Position numbers and translations under genes: made by a program. A stretch of 64,000 nt of DNA from assembly GCA_010671905.1 (NCBI GenBank), contig JAAHII010000001.1, forward strand, positions 682,001 through 746,000, written 5' to 3'. The DNA is from Leptolyngbya sp. SIOISBB. GTDB taxonomy: Bacteria; Cyanobacteriota; Cyanobacteriia; Phormidesmidales; Phormidesmidaceae. The notes under the pieces are model-generated. The model was given only the letters and a program-made list of their open reading frames with translations, was not told the origin of the DNA and searched no databases. Shown in pieces: positions 26,096-35,441 of the stretch. The number at the start of each line of letters is the position of its first letter. Within the stretch, counting starts at the first letter, position 1.

Positions 26096-26947
26096 ATGAG
26101 CTCAGAACTGTATCAAAACATTCAAACCTTTTATGACCAGTCTTCGGCCCTGTGGGAAAGCACCTGGGGCGAGCATATGCATCATGGGTATTATGGCCCG
26201 GCGGGTACCCATCGCAAGCACGATCGCTATCAAGCACAAATTGACCTGATCGATCAGCTCTTGCACTGGGCGCAGATTGATCAAGCGACCGCCATTTTGG
26301 ATGCGGGCTGTGGCATTGGCGGCAGCGCTCTGTATTTGTGCGATCGCTATCAGGCTCAAGTCTCAGGGGTGACGCTGAGTCCCGCCCAGGCTGACCGCGC
26401 TACCGAACGAGCGGAGTTGGCCGGATTGAGCGATCGCACCGAATTCTTGGTGGCCGATGTGCTCCATACCCCGTTTCCCGATGAGCAGTTTGATTTCATC
26501 TGGTCGATGGAAAGTGGTGAACACTATCCCGACAAGGGGCAATTTTTTCAAGAAAGCTATCGGCTCTTAAAACCGGGTGGGCGCTTATTGATGGCGACGT
26601 GGTGTCATCGTCCGACCAATTCGCTGGCGGGTCCCCTGACTGAGTCGGAACAGACCCATCTCAACTGGCTCTATCAGCTCTACCATTTGCCCTACGTGTT
26701 GTCGGTGCCCGACTATGCCCATCTGGCCCAACAATCTGGGTTCCAGCAGTTGCGTACGGCAGATTGGTCAGAGGCGGTTGCCCCCTTTTGGGATGACGTG
26801 ATCACGTCGGCGTTGAACTGGGAGGCGATCGCGGGGGTGCTGCAAGCGGGTTGGCCCACGATTCAAGGAGCGTTTGCCCTGGGCCTCATGCGCTGGGGCT
26901 TTCAACGGGGACTGATCCGCTATGGCCTGATTGGCGCCACGAAGTAA
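26096..26947 (+). CDS. SAM methyltransferase, gamma-tocopherol methyltransferase-like
   Basis: This is a class I methyltransferase of 283 residues. SAM motif I is AILDAGCGIGGSALYL, motif II/post I VSGVTLSPAQADRA, and FIWSMESGEHYPDKG matches the region seen in gamma-tocopherol methyltransferases and MPBQ-type enzymes. The C-terminal WPTIQGAFALGLMRWGFQRG is characteristic of the tocopherol branch. It would act on a prenylated phenol in vitamin E synthesis, but related branches methylate sterol-like or glycine substrates, so the exact reaction is tentative. The upstream reading frame to 25985 is ignored; ATG 26096 (MSSELYQNIQ) gives the usual N-terminus. Confidence 0.78.
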   Translation: MSSELYQNIQTFYDQSSALWESTWGEHMHHGYYGPAGTHRKHDRYQAQIDLIDQLLHWAQIDQATAILDAGCGIGGSALYLCDRYQAQVSGVTLSPAQADRATERAELAGLSDRTEFLVADVLHTPFPDEQFDFIWSMESGEHYPDKGQFFQESYRLLKPGGRLLMATWCHRPTNSLAGPLTESEQTHLNWLYQLYHLPYVLSVPDYAHLAQQSGFQQLRTADWSEAVAPFWDDVITSALNWEAIAGVLQAGWPTIQGAFALGLMRWGFQRGLIRYGLIGATK

Positions 26948-26986
26948 GGGGTTAGGGATCGGCGGGGAAAAAAGTACCTCTTGGAG

Positions 26987-27006
26987 GGGCGCAAGGCCTT
27001 GCGCCC
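26987..27006. repeat. 20-bp perfect palindrome in a 330-bp gap
   Basis: GGGCGCAAGGCCTTGCGCCC is fully self-complementary. It lies in the gap 26948-27277, which also contains a C/G-run palindrome near 27170-27210 resembling the core of the MITE at 14068-14140. No gene is supported in the gap. Confidence 0.65.
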
Positions 27007-27277
27007 TTACAGTCAATGTTCTTGCTGGTAGAGATGTTATTAAATCGCAAGCCCCTTAGTGCCCCGCGATTGCGAGATGGAATTTTCAGGATCTGAGCTA
27101 GCTGCAGCGTAAGACTGAATAATACCGATTCTGCATGACAGCGCTACCGATCAAGGCTCCCCCGCGATCGCCGCCCCCTTTTTAAAGGAAGGGTGGGGGG
27201 ATCTCTCCAGCGCATGCATCTGTAGTCAGGTGCCAGAGAATTGGTATATCCCCGCTGCCTGCTGAGCCTTGTTTGCC

Positions 27278-27976
27278 ATGCAAATTCCCCCGCCGCCCCC
27301 GCCAACCTATCCCCCGCCACTCCGCCGATCGGCGTCGCCGCCGCCGCCGCCACCCCCGACATTTCCGCCGCCCCCGCCGCCGCCGACCGATCCACCACCG
27401 CCGCCGTCCGCTTCTGGGTCGGAGGAGCCGCCGCCCCCAGTTTTTGGCCCCGAGCCACCCCGTGCCCCTAATCCAGAAGCGGTGCCGCTGACCTTGGCCG
27501 GTGACCTGATGTTTCTCTCCGTCACGATTGGCATCGGCATTTTGCTACAAATTTTGGTGGTGACGGTTTGGCCCCCCACGGTGAGCGCGACCGAACGGCA
27601 AATGATGGAGTGGATGCCGTTTTGGGCAGTGATCACCACGGCGATCGCTTACCTGCTGCTGGATGTTGGGCGGTGTTTTAAGGTGCGGGCACGGCTGCCG
27701 TTTCATGCTGATGCTAAAACGATTTACAGCATTTACTGGCGGCGCTTTGAACTGGTGATCGACACGATCGCGGGGCATCTAGTCTTGCTCTGTTTGTGCT
27801 TACTGCTGCCCAATCACCCGTTCTTTAGCAAGCTATTTTTATCGGCCATGTTGGCGATGTTGGCCTATTTCTTTGGTCGCGGCATGCCCTCGCGTCAACA
27901 GGCATTTGTCGCCTCTACCGGAGTGTTTACCTTTGCCATGTTGCTGATCGCGATCGCCGTCACCGTTCAATCGTGA
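27278..27976 (+). CDS. Polyproline membrane protein of unknown function
   Basis: This 232-residue protein opens with an ~70-residue proline tract (PPPPPPTYPPP, then further runs of five to seven Pro interrupted by Thr/Ser/Phe) and continues into an integral membrane domain with about five spans (LMFLSVTIGIGILLQILVVTVW, FWAVITTAIAYLLLDVG, LVLLCLCLLLPN, LFLSAMLAMLAYFFG, FTFAMLLIAIAVTV). A charged loop, ARLPFHADAKTIYSIYWRRFE, links the spans. No family is recognised. ATG 27278 is chosen over a TTG nine bases upstream. The Roco gene begins 155 bp downstream on the same strand after a CACC-rich stretch, so cotranscription is possible but unproven. Confidence 0.6.
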   Translation: MQIPPPPPPTYPPPLRRSASPPPPPPPTFPPPPPPPTDPPPPPSASGSEEPPPPVFGPEPPRAPNPEAVPLTLAGDLMFLSVTIGIGILLQILVVTVWPPTVSATERQMMEWMPFWAVITTAIAYLLLDVGRCFKVRARLPFHADAKTIYSIYWRRFELVIDTIAGHLVLLCLCLLLPNHPFFSKLFLSAMLAMLAYFFGRGMPSRQQAFVASTGVFTFAMLLIAIAVTVQS

Positions 27977-28131
27977 GCCCCTGCCACCCTTACCTCACCG
28001 ACTCCACCGACCCACCACCTCACTTACCCAGCCACCCTCACACCCAACCACCCAGCCACCCTTACACCCTGCTACTCTTCCAGCAATTCTCCTGCTAAAA
28101 CTGAGAAGACACCGCCGCCCCCGCCCTGCCC

Positions 28132-31100
28132 ATGACCCGCGACGACCTGCTACGCCTGATTGACCAAGCCGCGACTGAAGGCTGGAAAGAACTCGATCTC
28201 TCTGGCCGAAACCTGACCGAGCTACCGCCAGAGATTGGTCAGGTGACCCAGCTAGAGGTTCTAATACTTGGAAAATATCGATCTGGGAAAGGTTGGTCGA
28301 GTAACCGCTTAACTGAGATACCTGCCGAGGTTGGTTTATTAAAGAACCTTAAAACCCTAGAAATTGCAGGCAACCCGATTTCCGGCAACCCCAGCAACCA
28401 GTTCAGCATCCTGTCCGAGGCGATTGCCCAACTGACGAATCTGCAATCCCTCGACCTCAGCTTCAACCAGTTCAGCACCCTGCCCGAGGCGATTGCCCAA
28501 CTGACGAATCTGCAATCCCTCGACCTCAGCTTCAACCAGTTCAGCACCCTGCCCGAGGCGATTGCCCAACTGACGAATCTGCAATCCCTCGACCTCCGCA
28601 GCAACCAGTTCAGCACCTTGCCCGAGGCGATTGCCCAACTGACGAATCTGCAATCCCTCGACCTCAGCAGCAACCAGTTCAGCATCCTGTCCGAGGCGAT
28701 TGCCCAACTGACGAATCTGCAATCCCTCGACCTCAGCTTCAACCAGTTCAGCACCCTGCCCGAGGCGATTGCCCAACTGACGAATCTGCAATCCCTATAC
28801 CTCCGCAGCAACCAGTTCAGCACCCTGCCCGAGGCGATTGCCCAACTGACGAATCTGCAATCCCCTATACCTCCGCAGCAACCAGTTCAGCACCCTGCCC
28901 GAGGCGATTGCCCAACTGACGAATCTGCAATCCCTCGACCTCCGCAGCAACCAGTTCAGCACCCTGCCCGAGGCGATTGCCCAACTGACGAATCTGCAAT
29001 CCCTCGACCTCAGCTTCAACCAGTTCAGCACCCTGCCCGAGGCGATTGCCCAACTGACGAATCTGCAATCCCTATACCTCCGCAGCAACCAGTTCAGCAC
29101 CCTGCCCGAGGCGATTGCCCAACTGACGAATCTGCAATCCCTATACCTCCGCAGCAACCAGTTCAGCACCCTGCCCGAGGCGATTGCCCAACTGACGAAT
29201 CTGCAATCCCTCGACCTCCGCAGCAACCAGTTCAGCACCCTGCCCGAGGCGATTGCCCAACTGACGAATCTGCAATCCCTCGACCTCCGCAGCAACCAGT
29301 TCAGCACCCTGTCCGAGGCGATTGCCCAACTGACGAATCTGCAATCCCTCGACCTCCGCAGCAACCAGTTCAGCACCCTGCCCGAGGCGATTGCCCAACT
29401 GACGAATCTGCAATCCCTATACCTCCGCAGCAACCAGTTCAGCACCCTGCCCGAGGCGATTGCCCAACTGACGAATCTGCAATCCCTATACCTCAGCTTC
29501 AACCAGTTCAGCACCCTGCCCGAGGCGATTGCCCGACTACCTAAGCTAGAAAAACTCGATCTACGCGGCAACCCAATTCCAGTACCACCCGAAATTCTCG
29601 GACCTAAAGAGTTCTATGCTCCACCAGGGGATCTAATCACAATTCTGGAGTATTACTTTCAAACGCTTGATCCCAATGAAAGTGAGCCCCTGTATGAAGC
29701 CAAGTTGCTCATCATTGGTGAGGGCGGGGCAGGCAAAACCACCCTGGCCAAAAAGATTGACGATCCCGACTACGAACTCCAGTCCGACGAAAAATCGACC
29801 GAGGGTATTGACGTGATTCGTTGGGAATTTGCACATCCCGACGGTTACCCCTTTCGCGCCAACATTTGGGACTTTGGCGGTCAAGAAATTTACCACGCTA
29901 CTCACCAATTTTTCCTTACCAAGCGCTCCCTTTACGCCGTCGTCGTCGATACTCGCCAAGACAACACCGACCTTTACTACTGGCTCAACGTCGTCGAGCT
30001 GCTGAGCGATAGCAGCCCCGTTTTCATCATCAAAAACGAAAAGCAAGACCGCACCTGCCAGGTGAACGATCGCCAACTCCGCAGCGAGTTCGATAACCTC
30101 AAAGAAACTCTACGCACCAACCTCAGCACCAATCGCGGCCTCGACGACATCAAAACCCAGATTCAGCGCTACATCACGCCCTGCCCCACGTCGGTACCCC
30201 CCTACCTAAAATCTGGGTGCGCGTCCGCGCCTGCCTCGAAAACTACGCCCAAAATTGCAACTACATCCCCATCGAGCAGTACTACACCCTGTGCGAGCAA
30301 AACGGCTTTACTCGTCGCGACCAAATGCTCAGTCTCAGCCGCTACCTCCACGACCTCGGCGTCTGCCTCCATTTTGATGACGACGACCTGCTCAAAAAGA
30401 CCCTCATCCTCAAGCCCGAGTGGGGCACCACCGCCGTCTACAAAGCCCTCGATACGCCAGAAGTCAAGGCCAACTTTGGCCGCTTTAGCCGCGAGCAGCT
30501 AGCCAAAATTTGGAGTGGTCGCGAATACGCCGATATGCAGGGCGAGCTGCTGCGCCTGATGCTCAATTTCAAGCTCTGCTATCAAATTCCTGGTGCCAAA
30601 GACGAATACATCGCCCCGCAACTCCTCGATGTCGAGCAGCCCGACTACCCCTGGGACGACAACCATAACCTCCTGCTCCGCTACCACTACACCTTCATGC
30701 CCAAGGGCATCCTCACCCGCCTGATTGTCGAAATGCACGAGTTCATCGAGGCCCAAACCCTCGTGTGGAAAAGTGGCGTCGTGCTGACCAACAGGGCGGC
30801 AAGAGCCGAAGTCATTGAGCTGTATCACAAAGGCGAGATTCATCTGCGGGTCAGCGGCACGCGCCCGAAAGATCTACTCACCGTCGTCACCCACGAAATC
30901 GACAAAATCAATGCGTCCTACGATCGCCTCCAGGTGCAAAAGCTGATTCCCTGCAACTGTTCTGGATGCAATGGCAACCCCGATCCCCATTTCTATCAAC
31001 TCGATAAGCTCCATGAACGCCTTGCCAATCGCAAACCCACCATCGAATGTGGCCGCCCCCCTTACGAAGATGTGCCTGTACGCGGTCTGATTGACGATGC

Positions 31101-31782
31101 CACGTACTCCATCCCCAGTATTCAAGACTTACCCCGTGAGCAGTGGGCCGCCGCCCTCGGCGCTAAGGGTGACGACAAGCTCATTGAGCTGCAAAAAGAA
31201 TCCTGGCCGATTCAAATGGAGTCGGTGAAGCAGGAGATCTTCATTTCCTTCAAATGGCGCACTGAAAGCGAAAAAGTTGCAGATCAGATTGACCAAGCGT
31301 TTCAAGCTAAAGGCATCACGATTCGACGCGACTGCAAAGATATTCAATACAAAGACTCGATTGAAGGTTTCATGCAAGCCTTGGGGCGCGGCAAGTGTGT
31401 CATTGCCGTGATTGACGATGCCTATCTCAAGTCCGATAGCTGCATGTTTGAACTGGTCGAGATATTAGCCAATGGGAACTTCCATAGCCGCATTTTTCCC
31501 ATCGTGCTCCCCGATGCCCAAATCTATAGACCGGCTAAACGTATCCAATATGTCCAACACTGGGAGCGCGAAATCGCCGACCTCGAAGCAGCCATGAAAA
31601 GTGTGAGTGCCGCCAATCTGGACGGTTTTCGAGAGGAAATTGATTTGTACCACCGTATCCGCGCCACTATCGCCGAACTGACGAGCACCCTCAAAAATAT
31701 GAACACCCTCAAAGTTGAGGATCACCTAGACCGCGACTTTGCCCAGCTTTTTGAGGCCATTGAGCGCAAGCTTCAAGAATAA
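28132..31782 (+). CDS. LRR-Roc-COR-TIR protein (Roco family), with two one-base indels
   Basis: This giant signalling protein is about 1,216 residues once corrected. Residues ~1-495 are leucine-rich repeats, 17 of them nearly identical 23-mers. Residues ~520-690 are a Roc GTPase: GEGGAGKTTL (P-loop), IWDFGGQEIYH (switch II) and KNEKQD in the G4 position. A COR dimerisation domain follows (~695-870: VRVRACLENYA, LHDLGVCLHFDD). After a PCNCSGC cysteine cluster near 940, residues ~1030-1170 form a TIR domain (KQEIFISFKWRTESEK, KSDSCMFELVEI with the Cys-x-x-Glu pattern of NAD-cleaving TIRs). As written the frame breaks at 28863-28866 (one extra C) and at about 30179-30187 (one C missing); the two cancel. 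A GTP-switched NADase or scaffold is inferred, not shown. Confidence 0.85.
28396..29569 (+). repeat. 17 tandem near-identical 69-nt LRR units
   Basis: Units beginning AACCAGTTCAGCA occur at 28396, 28465, 28534, 28603, 28672, 28741, 28810, 28880, 28949, 29018, 29087, 29156, 29225, 29294, 29363, 29432 and 29501, always 69 bp apart except for the 70-bp step at 28810-28880. Each encodes NQF-S-LPEAIAQL-TNLQSL plus a three- or four-residue variable patch (DLSF, DLRS, DLSS, YLRS, YLSF). Near identity at the DNA level implies recent expansion or gene conversion. Antisense open frames across this block are by-products of the repeat. Confidence 0.9.
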
Positions 31783-31937
31783 GCTCTTGTGTCCTTACAT
31801 CGTTTTGGCCTTTGCCTCGTCGCTGATTGGGCAGCCTTTAGTTCAGCCTCATCATTGCCGTCTCCAAGGTTTAGAACAGAGATGACATTGCCCAAGATTA
31901 AGCCGATCTCGCTCATCGTCCCTTTCAAACCAGTTTA

Positions 31938-32354
31938 TTAACCTTGCGCGAGCTTAGCCTCTTGCACCCATTGCACCACTTGATCGGGCGTGGGGCACAG
32001 ATCGGAGCGGCGCATGGTCATCGTGTGCAGCTTGCGAATTTGAGTGTGCAAACGGCCTGGCGCTTGGATCGAGAGCTGCGCCACTGACGCCACCCCACTG
32101 TGCAACAACAAGCCACAGTAATCGCTACCGACGCTGGGTAAGCAGGCTAAATCGGCCAGGGCAAGCCACTTCTGCAAATAACGTAGCGGCAGTTTGAGTT
32201 GAGCTGCGATCGCCTGTAATTGCCCCGGCGATCGCGCCACCCTGAGCAAGTCACCTGTCGTTGTCAACCCCGCTTGCTGCAGTTGAGTGAGGTGTTCGAC
32301 GCTGAGCCCCGGTAGCCTTTGTAGCGGGTGAGATTGCAGATTGATAGCAGCCAT
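31938..32354 (-). CDS. DUF4332 domain protein
   Basis: This is a 138-residue protein. The sequence reads as two helix-hairpin-helix-like halves: LQRLPGLSVEHLTQLQQAGLTTTGDLLR and LACLPSVGSDYCGLLLHSGVASVAQL, each with the 'L-PG/VG-...-L-x-x-GV/GL' signature of DUF4332, a fold related to the DNA-binding HhH domains of DNA polymerase/RecR type proteins. Its function is unknown. It converges on the Roco gene. The upstream 745 bp is non-coding. Confidence 0.8.
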   Translation of the reverse strand: MAAINLQSHPLQRLPGLSVEHLTQLQQAGLTTTGDLLRVARSPGQLQAIAAQLKLPLRYLQKWLALADLACLPSVGSDYCGLLLHSGVASVAQLSIQAPGRLHTQIRKLHTMTMRRSDLCPTPDQVVQWVQEAKLAQG

Positions 32355-32540
32355 AACAGAAGAGGTCGAAGACCAAGAAGTGAGTCGACAACGATGACAG
32401 AACTACCGACATTTGGCGACGTGCTGTGGATGTTTCGTTGCCGGGAGTCGCGCTGACAGCGGTCAAAACTTACCATAGCGCTAACTTAAGATGCTTGGTT
32501 AAAAGAAAATCGGGCGTTGCTGAATTACGGCATGAATTCG

Positions 32541-32606
32541 CCCCCCAGCCCCCAATTCTGGGAGAGCCAGATTTCTCAAAATCCCCCAGAATTGGGGGTT
32601 GGGGGG
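32541..32606. repeat. Inverted repeat of the CCCCCAATTCTGGGG type in a long gap
   Basis: Left arm 32541-32562 and right arm 32583-32606 are inverted (about 22 bp, one internal mismatch, AGCCCCCAATTCTGGG against CCCAGAATTGGGGGTT) with a 20-base loop. It lies in the 745-bp gap 32355-33100. Apart from it, a partial third arm near 32667 and the HK upstream region with ribosome site AAGGAGG at 33084, nothing is supported in that gap. Confidence 0.7.
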
Positions 32607-33100
32607 CCTGGATAACCTCAAGCACATCACCAATGTTTCTAAATGTTGAATTCGCCAGCAGTATCAGAATTGGGGGATTTAGGAGGCAAGATCACTGACA
32701 ACTCAGATAGATTCATATTCCGATTCAGCAACGCCGAAAATCGCGGCTCTCTCGCCCCGCGCTCCTGCCAATGTATTGCGATAACTGCACCAGACGATCC
32801 TGCTGAGGATCAGTCAGGGAGGTTGTTGGGTGCAGCTCTGGTCAAAATTCTGAGAAATGCTGAGTCTGCCTGGAAGAGGCTGAAAACAGCAGGATGATCC
32901 GGAGCGAGTCAGGTGATCCTCGTAAAATTTAACCATTAAGATTCACCGATTACAGACCAAGCCGTCTTGTAATCACTTAAGTTGTCCGTATGATTGGCTT
33001 AACTTGATACGTCAACCACAACCTGACCCTCAACAACAAGTCATTGCATAGACTTTGCCAGCATTTTTACCCCTGATGCCCCAAGGAGGATAATGCGCCT

Positions 33101-35441
33101 ATGTCTTCTCGGTTCGGAGCTTGGTCGCGAGTTTATACCGCTCGGTTGTCTTGGCGTATTGTGCTGTGGGTATTTCTCAGCATTATTGTGATCGAGGTGC
33201 TGATTTTAGTGCCTGCCGCCTTTCGCCGAGAGCGCGAAAAATTACTAGAACTGCAGCAAAAGTGCAGTTTGATTCTAGAAGCGATCGCCAATCTGAATCC
33301 GTCCACCGCAACCCCCCAAAGGGTGATGGCCGATTTTGAGCAAGCCCGCGAGCCCGATTTAGTGTTAGGTGGTGTCCTTTATAAATCCGGCACACAACAG
33401 GCGTTGACCACCTTTGGTGAGGTGCCTGACTTGGACTTTGAGCAAGCGCTGACCGCCTATGACTACTACTATCTCAAAGGTGAGAGTGGAGAATGGTATG
33501 ACGTTGCTTGGCAGCCGTCGCAATTACCCAACCATCATTTAGTGGTTCGCCTTGACGCCTCCTCCGTGAATGACTTTTTACGGGACTATGTGCGCAACAT
33601 TGCGCTGTTGATCTTGTTGATTTCTGTCTTTGTGACAGCTGGAACGATGGTGGCGTTGGGGCCTCTGGTGCTAGACCCGATCTTGCGATTGCGGCGGGAT
33701 CTGAAGCTCGCGGAGGAACTCATTACCCACGATCGCTCGCTGGAAGCAGCACCCTTCTTATCGCACTCCCGCCAAGACGAGCTGGGCGATGTCATCACCG
33801 CCTTTCAGCAAATGTTGGATCGCATTAGCCACGCCTTTCAAGAGCGTAAGCAGACGGCTGTGGAACTGGAGCAGATGAATACCCAATTGGTTGACAGTGC
33901 TAAGCAACTAGAACAGGCTAATGCCGAAATTGGCGAACTCAACGATCGCCTCCAGTTAGAGAATCAGCGACTCGCTGACATCGATCGCATCAAGACCGAC
34001 TTTATTTCCACGGTATCCCATGAGTTACGTACGCCGCTGACTTCAGTACTCGGTTTTGCCAAACTCATTCAAAAAAAGCTGGATGACGTAATTTTTCCGG
34101 CTGTACAAACAGAAGAGAAAAAGACGCAGCGAGCCATCAAACAAGTCAGCAACAACATTGACATCATTGTGGCCGAAGGCGAACGGTTGACAGCCTTGAT
34201 TAATGACGTCCTCGACATTGCCAAAATGGAGGCGGGCAAGGTTGAGTGGAAAATGGAGCCGCTGGCGATCGCGACCGTGTTGGAGCGGGCGATCGCCGCC
34301 ACGGCCTCCTTATTTGAACAAAAATCCTTACCGCTACACCGCGATTTTGAATCGGATTTGCCTGAGATCATGGGCGATCGTGATCGACTGATCCAGGTCG
34401 TCATCAACCTGCTATCCAATGCCGTCAAGTTTACAGATGAGGGATCGATCACCTGTCGAGTGAAGCCAGTCGGAGACCAGATCCGAGTCAGTGTGATTGA
34501 CACCGGGCTCGGTATTCGCCCCGCAGATCAGCCCCAGGTCTTTGAACGCTTTAAGCAAATCGGTGACACCTTAACTGATAAGCCCAAGGGCACCGGTTTA
34601 GGCCTGCCGATCTGTAAGCAAATTGTCGAACACCACGGTGGCAGCATCTGGGTAGAAGGAGACCTCGGCCAAGGCAGCACATTCACCTTTTCACTCCCTT
34701 GCCCTGCCACCCAGACAGCCACTCTGCAGCCCCTCAATATTGATGCCTTTGTGCAACAACTGCAGCAGTCAGTGCGCGCGACTCCTATCATTGCTAACCC
34801 GCAGGAAAAGCACATTCTGGTCGTCGATGATGACGCCAATATTCGCGAATTGCTACGTCAAGAACTCACGGCTCAGGGATATCACGTTGAGCAAGCAGCC
34901 AATGGTCTAGAAGCGATCAATCAAGTCAAGTGTCATCGGCCTCATCTGATTGTGATGGATGTCATGATGCCGCAAATGGGGGGTCTGGATGCAGCAGCGG
35001 TGCTCAAAAGTAACCCTGACACAATGGAGATTCCGATCATTATTCTGTCAATCTTAGAAAACCAGGAACGAGGTTTTAAAGTAGGGATCGATCGCTATAT
35101 TAATAAGCCTATTGACACTGATGGATTGTTGTCTGAGATTGATATTTTATTGGCCCAAGGTGCATCGAAAAAAGCATGTGTTGATTGTGGATCAGGATGT
35201 CTCTACGGTGAGGCTCTTAACCAAAATTTTGCAGTCGAAAGGCTATACCGTCTCAGAAGCACTTGATGGTGAAGAGTTTAAGGCAAAGGCTACCGAACTT
35301 TCGCCAGATTTGATTATTGCTAATGCTGACTTTTGGCAGCAATCTGATGAGGTGAAGGCCCTGCGATTTCAAAAAGAAATGGAAAACGTACTGTTTATTT
35401 TATTGTCAGGCAATACTCCCAATGGCAGCGATCACACTTAA
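33101..35441 (+). CDS. Hybrid sensor histidine kinase with two receiver domains, one-base indel
   Basis: This membrane kinase is about 779 residues after correction. Spans lie at ~20-40 and ~165-190 around an extracytoplasmic sensor of unknown ligand, followed by HAMP and a coiled coil. The dimerisation segment DFISTVSHELRTPLTSVLGF holds the phospho-His, and the ATPase has the N, G1 (DTGLGI) and G2 (GTGLGLPICKQI) boxes. Receiver 1 is HILVVDDDANIRELL ... LIVMDVMMPQMGG. The frame then ends prematurely at 35266. Removing one A from the A6 run at 35168-35173 continues with KKHVLIVDQDVSTVRLLTKI into receiver 2, which ends at 35441. Receiver 2 has Asn where the phospho-acceptor Asp belongs (PDLIIANADF), so it may be inactive. 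The cyclase gene overlaps its end by 20 bp. Confidence 0.88.

Noticed and set aside
27307-27639. Glycine-rich minus-strand frame
   Set aside because: It is the antisense of the polyproline stretch (CCN codons read as GGN).
28396-29569. CRISPR-like array
   Set aside because: Units are contiguous 69-bp coding repeats without spacers and lie in frame in an LRR protein.
28239-29571. Long minus-strand frames across the LRR block
   Set aside because: They read the same 69-nt units antisense and give a repetitive Arg/Trp-rich product with no known fold; a multiple-of-three repeat keeps every frame open.
32426-32897. Plus-strand frames in the gap before the hybrid kinase
   Set aside because: They run through the inverted repeat at 32541-32606 and have no features.
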